Positions 14,872 to 18,295 of a stretch of 18,295 bases of DNA are shown piece after piece (position 1 is the first letter of the stretch; the number at the start of each line of letters is the position of its first letter). Below the pieces are notes generated by a model. That model was given only the letters and a program-made list of their open reading frames with translations. It was not told the origin of the DNA and did no database searches. Position numbers and translations under genes: made by a program. The DNA is from CAZPMT01 sp964587655 (GTDB taxonomy: Bacteria; Hydrogenedentota; Hydrogenedentia; Hydrogenedentales; SLHB01), in assembly GCA_964587655.1 (NCBI GenBank), contig CAZPMT010000114.1:1-18295 (forward strand). The letters are read 5' to 3'.

Positions 14872-14962
14872 AGTAGGGACGGTTTCTCCGAAACCGCGCC
14901 CCAATGCTCGCGGCGGTCACTCTTGTGCGTTTGGGGCCGGTGTCGGAGAAACCGTCCCTACT
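14872..14962. repeat. Inverted-repeat (MITE/REP-like) element, ~91 bp
   Basis: The left arm (14872-14904) and right arm (14931-14962) are near-perfect reverse complements of about 32 bp, identical over the outer 20 bases beginning AGTAGGGACGG, then with one mismatch and one inserted base. The loop is 26 bases. It is noncoding, lies between the lgt-like gene and the propeller gene, and carries no transposase. It could be a small non-autonomous mobile element or a dispersed extragenic palindrome, and may also stop transcription from the lgt-like gene. No target duplication is evident. Confidence 0.8.
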
Positions 14963-14966
14963 TCTG

Positions 14967-15005
14967 CGCTACGGTCCACAGGTCGCTCAAGTGAGCCGTG
15001 TAGCG
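14967..15005 (-). other. Folded 3' flank of the lgt-like gene
   Basis: Immediately after the lgt-like stop, CGCTACGG (14967-14974) pairs with CCGTGTAGCG (14996-15005) apart from a two-base bulge. The inner palindrome GCTCAAGTGAGC (14985-14996) lies between the arms. It may be an mRNA-end structure, but there is no T tract, so it is not a standard intrinsic terminator. Confidence 0.35.
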
Positions 15006-15009
15006 TCTA

Positions 15010-15732
15010 TCAGCGGCCATGCATGAAAACCTGTGTCCGCCGCAAGAACATCAGGAGGACAATTCCGGCCAGGACTTGGAGTGCCGGCATAACCTGTCCG
15101 GACGTGAAGGGGCCGACGACGGGAGACAGGTCGCGCGCGAATTCCAGCGTGAAACGCAAGCCGCCGTAGACGCACAGGTAGAGGCCAAGCGTGATGCCTG
15201 ATGCGAGGCCTTGGCCCCGCGTGCGTTCGGTCCGCATGACTACGGCTGCCGTCGTGAGCAACGCAAACAAATCGAAACCCGCCCAGAAATGGAACGGCTG
15301 GAATGCGCCGAACGCGGGCACGTGTATACCGCGACAGCATCCCGCGAACAGGCAGCCAATGCGCGCGACGGCGCCGCCGACAAGAAGTCCAGGCACCAGG
15401 GCATCCGCACACGCCAGCGCGGACACGCCCGTCAACGCCGCGACCGCGGTCGCGCCGATGAGTGCGCCCCAATATCCTCCAAACGACCCGAAGCGTACGT
15501 CAAGCGCGCCCTGCGCTAGGCCGATATTCTCCGCCGGGAGGAACCGCGCGTGGAGCCATGCGCCGGCAAGTCCTGAGACCGCGGCGATCGCGAGGATGAG
15601 GGCGATGCGCGTGCGATGGCCCGCCGTCCTGGCTTGAAGACGCTGGTACGAGAGGACGACAAAGAACGCAAGAGCAAAGGGGAGAATGAAAGCGTTCGGG
15701 TTCACAAGGTACTGGCCTATGCGAATGCCCAC
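15010..15732 (-). CDS. lgt: Lgt-like membrane protein (prolipoprotein diacylglyceryl transferase family)
   Basis: A 240-residue polytopic inner-membrane protein with hydrophobic segments at about 12-29, 42-60, 85-102, 108-132, 150-166, 176-192 and 214-230. Lgt transfers diacylglycerol from phosphatidylglycerol to the lipobox Cys of prelipoproteins. Family signatures are ARIGCLFAGCCRG (123-135, R124, like the Lgt RIGC/N...G motif) and YGGLRFTLEFAR (189-200, E197, R200). The region equivalent to the Lgt SFHGGLIG motif reads SFGGYWGALIG (83-93), so the essential His is not present. The protein is also shorter than typical Lgt (260-290). It may be a paralogue with another activity. The start is GTG 15732, with GGAGG a few bases upstream. 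Confidence 0.78.
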   Translation of the reverse strand: MGIRIGQYLVNPNAFILPFALAFFVVLSYQRLQARTAGHRTRIALILAIAAVSGLAGAWLHARFLPAENIGLAQGALDVRFGSFGGYWGALIGATAVAALTGVSALACADALVPGLLVGGAVARIGCLFAGCCRGIHVPAFGAFQPFHFWAGFDLFALLTTAAVVMRTERTRGQGLASGITLGLYLCVYGGLRFTLEFARDLSPVVGPFTSGQVMPALQVLAGIVLLMFLRRTQVFMHGR

Positions 15733-15775
15733 GACACCCTCCTCGATGCGCGTTTCCGAGTTTACGTCTCACTCC

Positions 15776-15784
15776 TGTTATACT
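15776..15784 (+). promoter_or_regulatory. Extended -10 promoter of the threonine aldolase gene
   Basis: TGTTATACT is a full TG-N-TATACT extended -10 element. No convincing -35 lies 16-19 bp upstream, as is common for this class. The predicted start is about 45 bases before the GTG at 15836. Confidence 0.5.
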
Positions 15785-15805
15785 TGCGCTTGGAAGCCGG
15801 CGCAA
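15777..15805 (-). promoter_or_regulatory. Promoter of the lgt-like gene
   Basis: The minus strand has TTGCGC (15800-15805), a 17-bp spacer and TATAAC (15777-15782). Its -10 box overlaps the -10 box of the divergent aldolase promoter, so the two transcripts should compete for RNA polymerase. Confidence 0.5.
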
Positions 15806-15835
15806 ACTCGCGTCGGTTGACGAGGAGGCATTGCG

Positions 15836-16873
15836 GTGAGCACCTGCGCGGACCCTGCGGAAATAGTGGACTTGAGGAGCGACACCGTCACGCGGCCCAC
15901 GCCAGAAATGCGCGAAACAATGGCGCGTGCGGACGTCGGCGACGACGTGTTCGGCGAGGACCCGACGATCAACGAGCTTCAACGCCGCGCCGCGGAGATG
16001 TTCGGCAAAGAGGCGGCGCTGTTCGTGCCCACGGGCACGATGGCGAACCTGTTGGCCTTCCTGTCGCAGACGAGCCCCGGCGATACGGTCATCCTCAGCG
16101 AGGACGCCCATCCCTACAACTTCGAGTCCGGCAACCTGGCGATGGTCGGCGGTTTGATGACGCGAACGGTGCGAAGTGAATACGGCATCCTTTCGCCGGA
16201 GCGGATCGCCGAAAATATCATACGGACGGACGATCACCACTTCTCGCAAACCGCGATTATCAGCATCGAGAACACCTCGAACCGCGGCGGCGGGTCGATC
16301 TATCCCATCGAAACCGTCGCGGCCATCGGACGGCTCGCGCACGAACGCGGACTGAAGTTCCATTGCGACGGCGCGCGCATCTTCAACGCCGTGGTCGAAA
16401 CCGGCGTGTCCCCCGCCGAATACGCCTCACACGCCGACACGATCTCCTTTTGTCTTTCAAAGGGGCTGGGGTGTCCCGTCGGCTCGCTGCTAGTTGGGGA
16501 TCGCGCTACGTTAGGAACGGCCCACCGCTATCGAAAAATGCTCGGCGGCGGCATGCGACAGGCCGGCATACTCGCGGCGGCCGGGCTCTACGCCCTAGAA
16601 CACAACATCCAGCGGCTGCGAGACGACCATCGCCGCGCCCGCCTATTCCGTCGCGAGCTTGAAGGCACCCCCGGACTCACGTTCCCGATGCCGTCCCCCA
16701 CAAACATGGTATACCTCGAAGTCGCCGATGCCCGCGAGACCGCGCAACGCATGGCCGAACAAGGCGTACGGGTCCACGCCACAGGACCCACCACCATACG
16801 GACCGCCTTCCACCTCGACATCTCCGACGCCCACGTCGAACACGCCGTAGATGCGTTCAAGAAAGCCCTCTGA
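15836..16873 (+). CDS. ltaE: Low-specificity L-threonine aldolase
   Basis: A 345-residue PLP enzyme that cleaves L-threonine or L-allo-threonine to glycine and acetaldehyde, in the cytoplasm as a tetramer. Motifs in order: VDLRSDTVTRPTPEMR (11-26), GDDVFGEDPTINELQ (35-49), FVPTGTMANLLA (PLP phosphate binding), EDAHPYNFESG with H92 (cofactor-stacking His), IENTSNRGGGSIYP, CDGARIFNA with D178, SFCLSKGLGCPVGSLL with the Schiff-base K209, and LGGGMRQAGILAAAGLYAL. The length and all key residues are normal for the family. The start is GTG 15836, preceded by GAGGAGG at seven bases. It is transcribed divergently from the lgt-like gene and followed by no co-directional partner before the tRNA remnant. 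Confidence 0.95.
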   Translation: MSTCADPAEIVDLRSDTVTRPTPEMRETMARADVGDDVFGEDPTINELQRRAAEMFGKEAALFVPTGTMANLLAFLSQTSPGDTVILSEDAHPYNFESGNLAMVGGLMTRTVRSEYGILSPERIAENIIRTDDHHFSQTAIISIENTSNRGGGSIYPIETVAAIGRLAHERGLKFHCDGARIFNAVVETGVSPAEYASHADTISFCLSKGLGCPVGSLLVGDRATLGTAHRYRKMLGGGMRQAGILAAAGLYALEHNIQRLRDDHRRARLFRRELEGTPGLTFPMPSPTNMVYLEVADARETAQRMAEQGVRVHATGPTTIRTAFHLDISDAHVEHAVDAFKKAL

Positions 16874-16921
16874 AGCCCCCGTTCGACCTGCGTTCGTTGT
16901 ACACCCTATTCCCGATTTCAT

Positions 16922-16951
16922 TGGTGCCGGGAGGGGGAGTCGAACCCCCAC
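16922..16951 (-). tRNA. tRNA-Leu 3' end (T arm, acceptor strand, CCA) without a 5' half
   Basis: The minus strand carries a perfect T arm: five G-C pairs around TTCGACT (16933-16949). It is followed by the acceptor strand TCCCGGC (16932-16926), discriminator A and encoded CCA (16924-16922). This matches the 3' end of bacterial tRNA-Leu. No partner strand GCCGGGA occurs at the right distance, so the gene is incomplete. Upstream bases up to about 17000 keep weak likeness to a tRNA-Leu D/anticodon region (GCGCCGGACT) but cannot fold normally. It is either an attachment-site copy left by an integrated element or a decayed tRNA. Confidence 0.75.
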
Positions 16952-16991
16952 AGAGGGTAAACTTCGCCTCCGTTTAGTCCGGCGCAACCAC

Positions 16992-17104
16992 CTTAACACA
17001 AGATAAACGATGTCTTGGCACATAATTTACTAGACGATGTGGTGGCACTTGAGAGTTAAGCGGTGGATTCGTAGGAACGGCCTTCGGTTGACAAAACTTA
17101 ACAC
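16992..17104. promoter_or_regulatory. Three CTTAAC hexamers: candidate operator half-sites
   Basis: CTTAACAC occurs at 16992-16999 and again at 17097-17104 (inside the promoter spacer), and the inverted GTTAAG at 17055-17060. The copy between the -35 and -10 boxes is well placed for autorepression by the downstream XRE protein. Confidence 0.35.
17007..17048. repeat. Pair of 15-bp direct repeats beside the tRNA remnant
   Basis: ACGATGT-CT-TGGCAC (17007-17021) and ACGATGT-GG-TGGCAC (17034-17048) match at 13 of 15 positions and are spaced 27 bp start to start, in an AT-richer stretch. Direct repeats of this kind near a tRNA attachment site are often integrase-arm or excisionase sites; that role is inference. 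Confidence 0.55.
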
Positions 17105-17116
17105 GTGCGGTATGAT
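17088..17116 (+). promoter_or_regulatory. Near-consensus sigma70 promoter predicting a leaderless transcript
   Basis: A perfect -35 TTGACA (17088-17093), a 17-bp spacer and a -10 TATGAT (17111-17116). The expected +1, seven bases after the -10, is 17123, the A of the ATG start codon. No Shine-Dalgarno is present before that ATG. Confidence 0.8.
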
Positions 17117-17122
17117 GCGGTC

Positions 17123-18259
17123 ATGGGAAAAAGCCTCAATATCGAAGCCGTCCGGGGGGCCATTCAGAAGCGGGGGCTTTATCCGGCCCAAATATCGCGC
17201 AGACTTGACGTGAGCCGTGCCGCTGTAAGCAAGTGGCTCAATGGAGATGACTTCCCGCGTCCGGACAAACTTCTCAAACTGGGTATGCTACTCGGATTGG
17301 GCTTCAAGCAACTGGTCACTGAACAACCCGATCCGATGGAACCGGTGATTGCCTTTCGCCGCAAGGGAGGGCGTAAGACGACAGCGGAGCACATGGAACG
17401 GGCGAAACACATGGGCGTGCTGCTCAGCGGACTGGTCCCGTTCCTTCCCTTTGACAAGTTCGCATGTCCGCCCACGCTGCGCCAACCTGTAAACGAATAC
17501 GGGTACGTGCAGAAGGTTGTCAGGAGAGTTCGCGAGGATATCGGTGTGGCAGAGGATGCCCCTGTGGAACTTCGTAGATTGATAGGGCGTTTCGTCTCTT
17601 TGAATACCGTGATTATCCCGGTGCTTTGGGGGCACAAAGATCATCATGAAAACGCGCTACGCATCTATCTGCCGGAATCGATGACTACCTGGGTGTATCT
17701 GAACTTGGACAGTAACATCCACGACTTCAATTTCTGGATGGCGCATGAACTGGGCCATGTACACGCCCCCGATCTTCACGACGATGAAGCGGAAGGTTTC
17801 GCGGATGCTTTCGCACAGGCGTTGCTCTTTCCCGAAAAATGCGCCAAACCTGCATATGAAAAGGTACGCCAAGTAAGAGGTAGGGGAGCGCGCATCAACT
17901 GTATGAAGGATATTGCGCGGAGATTCGGCATCTCGCCCACAACCATCAACTTTGCGCTTGAGAAGTATGCCAGCGGATGCAGTCTAGATCGCGTGGACGT
18001 GGGCGATGATATTCACGCAGCATCCACAAACTTCAACAAGGAGTTTCCGAGCGTAAGTAAGATTTTGTTCCAACAAGTGCCGCCAAGTCCGAAGGAGTAC
18101 ATCGCCGCAGCGCGTGAGGAATTCAAGACTCCCTTCTTCAACGCGCTGCAACAGTACATGCGTCAAACGAATGTCTCTACGGGATTCCTGGAAACGGTAC
18201 TGCAACTCCCGCTGTTGGATGTCAAAGGGATTCTTGAGGAGTTGGTAACCATTCAGTGA
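17123..18259 (+). CDS. XRE-HTH / ImmA-IrrE metallopeptidase fusion regulator
   Basis: A 378-residue protein. Residues 6-60 form an XRE/Cro-type helix-turn-helix (AQISRRLDVSRAAVSKWLNG). A linker follows, then an ImmA/IrrE (COG2856) zinc-peptidase domain with H208-E-L-G-H212 and the downstream EGFADAFAQALLFP supplying the third ligand, E224. Members of this family cleave or inactivate repressors or act as antitoxin-like regulators on mobile elements; ICEBs1 ImmA cleaves ImmR, and Deinococcus IrrE controls DdrO. Here the DNA-binding and protease parts are fused, so self-regulation is plausible. The C-terminal ~120 residues are helical and unassigned. I chose ATG 17123 over GTG 17105 because the latter overlaps the -10 region. 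GC content appears lower than in the aldolase gene, in keeping with acquisition next to a tRNA remnant. Confidence 0.88.
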   Translation: MGKSLNIEAVRGAIQKRGLYPAQISRRLDVSRAAVSKWLNGDDFPRPDKLLKLGMLLGLGFKQLVTEQPDPMEPVIAFRRKGGRKTTAEHMERAKHMGVLLSGLVPFLPFDKFACPPTLRQPVNEYGYVQKVVRRVREDIGVAEDAPVELRRLIGRFVSLNTVIIPVLWGHKDHHENALRIYLPESMTTWVYLNLDSNIHDFNFWMAHELGHVHAPDLHDDEAEGFADAFAQALLFPEKCAKPAYEKVRQVRGRGARINCMKDIARRFGISPTTINFALEKYASGCSLDRVDVGDDIHAASTNFNKEFPSVSKILFQQVPPSPKEYIAAAREEFKTPFFNALQQYMRQTNVSTGFLETVLQLPLLDVKGILEELVTIQ

Positions 18260-18260
18260 C

Positions 18261-18295
18261 GAGGGGGATATCTTGAGAGTAGCAAGGGGAAGGGA
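18261..18295 (+). other. Probable start region of a partner gene cut by the window
   Basis: Directly after the HTH-peptidase stop there is GAGGGGG followed by TTG at 18273 (reading LRVARGR), and then a second purine-rich, Shine-Dalgarno-like AAGGGGAAGGGA at the very edge. A co-transcribed gene may therefore begin at 18273 or just past 18295. Its identity cannot be read from this window. Confidence 0.35.

Noticed and set aside
16922..17000. Complete tRNA or tmRNA gene on the minus strand
   Set aside because: There is no 5' strand complementary to TCCCGGC at a suitable distance, the anticodon arm does not fold, and the acceptor lacks the G-U pair typical of tmRNA.
17105..17122. GTG 17105 as the start of the XRE/ImmA gene
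   Set aside because: It overlaps the -10 box region and would lie upstream of the predicted transcript start, and no Shine-Dalgarno precedes it.

Overview
The window is a GC-rich bacterial chromosome segment from a Gram-negative-like organism. It encodes an exported quinoprotein-like beta-propeller and an Lgt-like membrane protein. A pyruvate:ferredoxin oxidoreductase (PFOR) points to anaerobic or facultative carbon metabolism. The giant PQQ-repeat protein, the B-box/TPR protein and the short palindromic repeats resemble what is seen in Planctomycetes/PVC-type and Hydrogenedentota-type genomes. That placement is an inference from gene style, not a demonstrated identity.

Layout, left to right. 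Positions 1-820 (minus) hold the N-terminal two thirds of a nucleotide-sugar dehydrogenase with its own promoter and a 9-bp-periodic leader. Positions 821-1326 are a scar region carrying the first ~43 codons of a galactokinase gene that is then cut off. Positions 1327-4803 (plus) form a gene run: a B-box/TPR protein, a calcineurin-like phosphoesterase, a dGTPase-type HD hydrolase and a purine nucleoside phosphorylase. The last two overlap through ATGA and would convert dGTP to deoxyguanosine and then to guanine plus deoxyribose-1-phosphate. Positions 4865-5902 (minus) encode an APH-fold protein whose catalytic loop is degenerate.

Positions 6046-10980 (minus) encode a 1644-residue PFOR, well above the usual ~1170-1230 residues. 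It has helical insertions and a C-terminal ferredoxin domain preceded by an internal Shine-Dalgarno plus ATG. It ends in a UUCG-capped terminator and starts behind a ~200-nt structured leader. Positions 11259-14738 (minus) encode a 1159-residue exported PQQ-type propeller protein with a SAM-methyltransferase domain in its middle and three in-frame copies of a 60-bp palindrome-bearing repeat. A ~91-bp inverted-repeat element lies upstream. Positions 15010-15732 (minus) encode an Lgt-like membrane protein, divergently transcribed from a low-specificity threonine aldolase (15836-16873, plus) through overlapping promoters.

The right end looks like the edge of an integrated element. It has the 3' end of a tRNA-Leu without its 5' half, a pair of 15-bp direct repeats and repeated CTTAAC hexamers. 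These are followed by an XRE-HTH/ImmA-IrrE metallopeptidase gene whose near-consensus promoter puts +1 on the ATG, predicting a leaderless mRNA. A partner gene probably begins at or just beyond the right edge.
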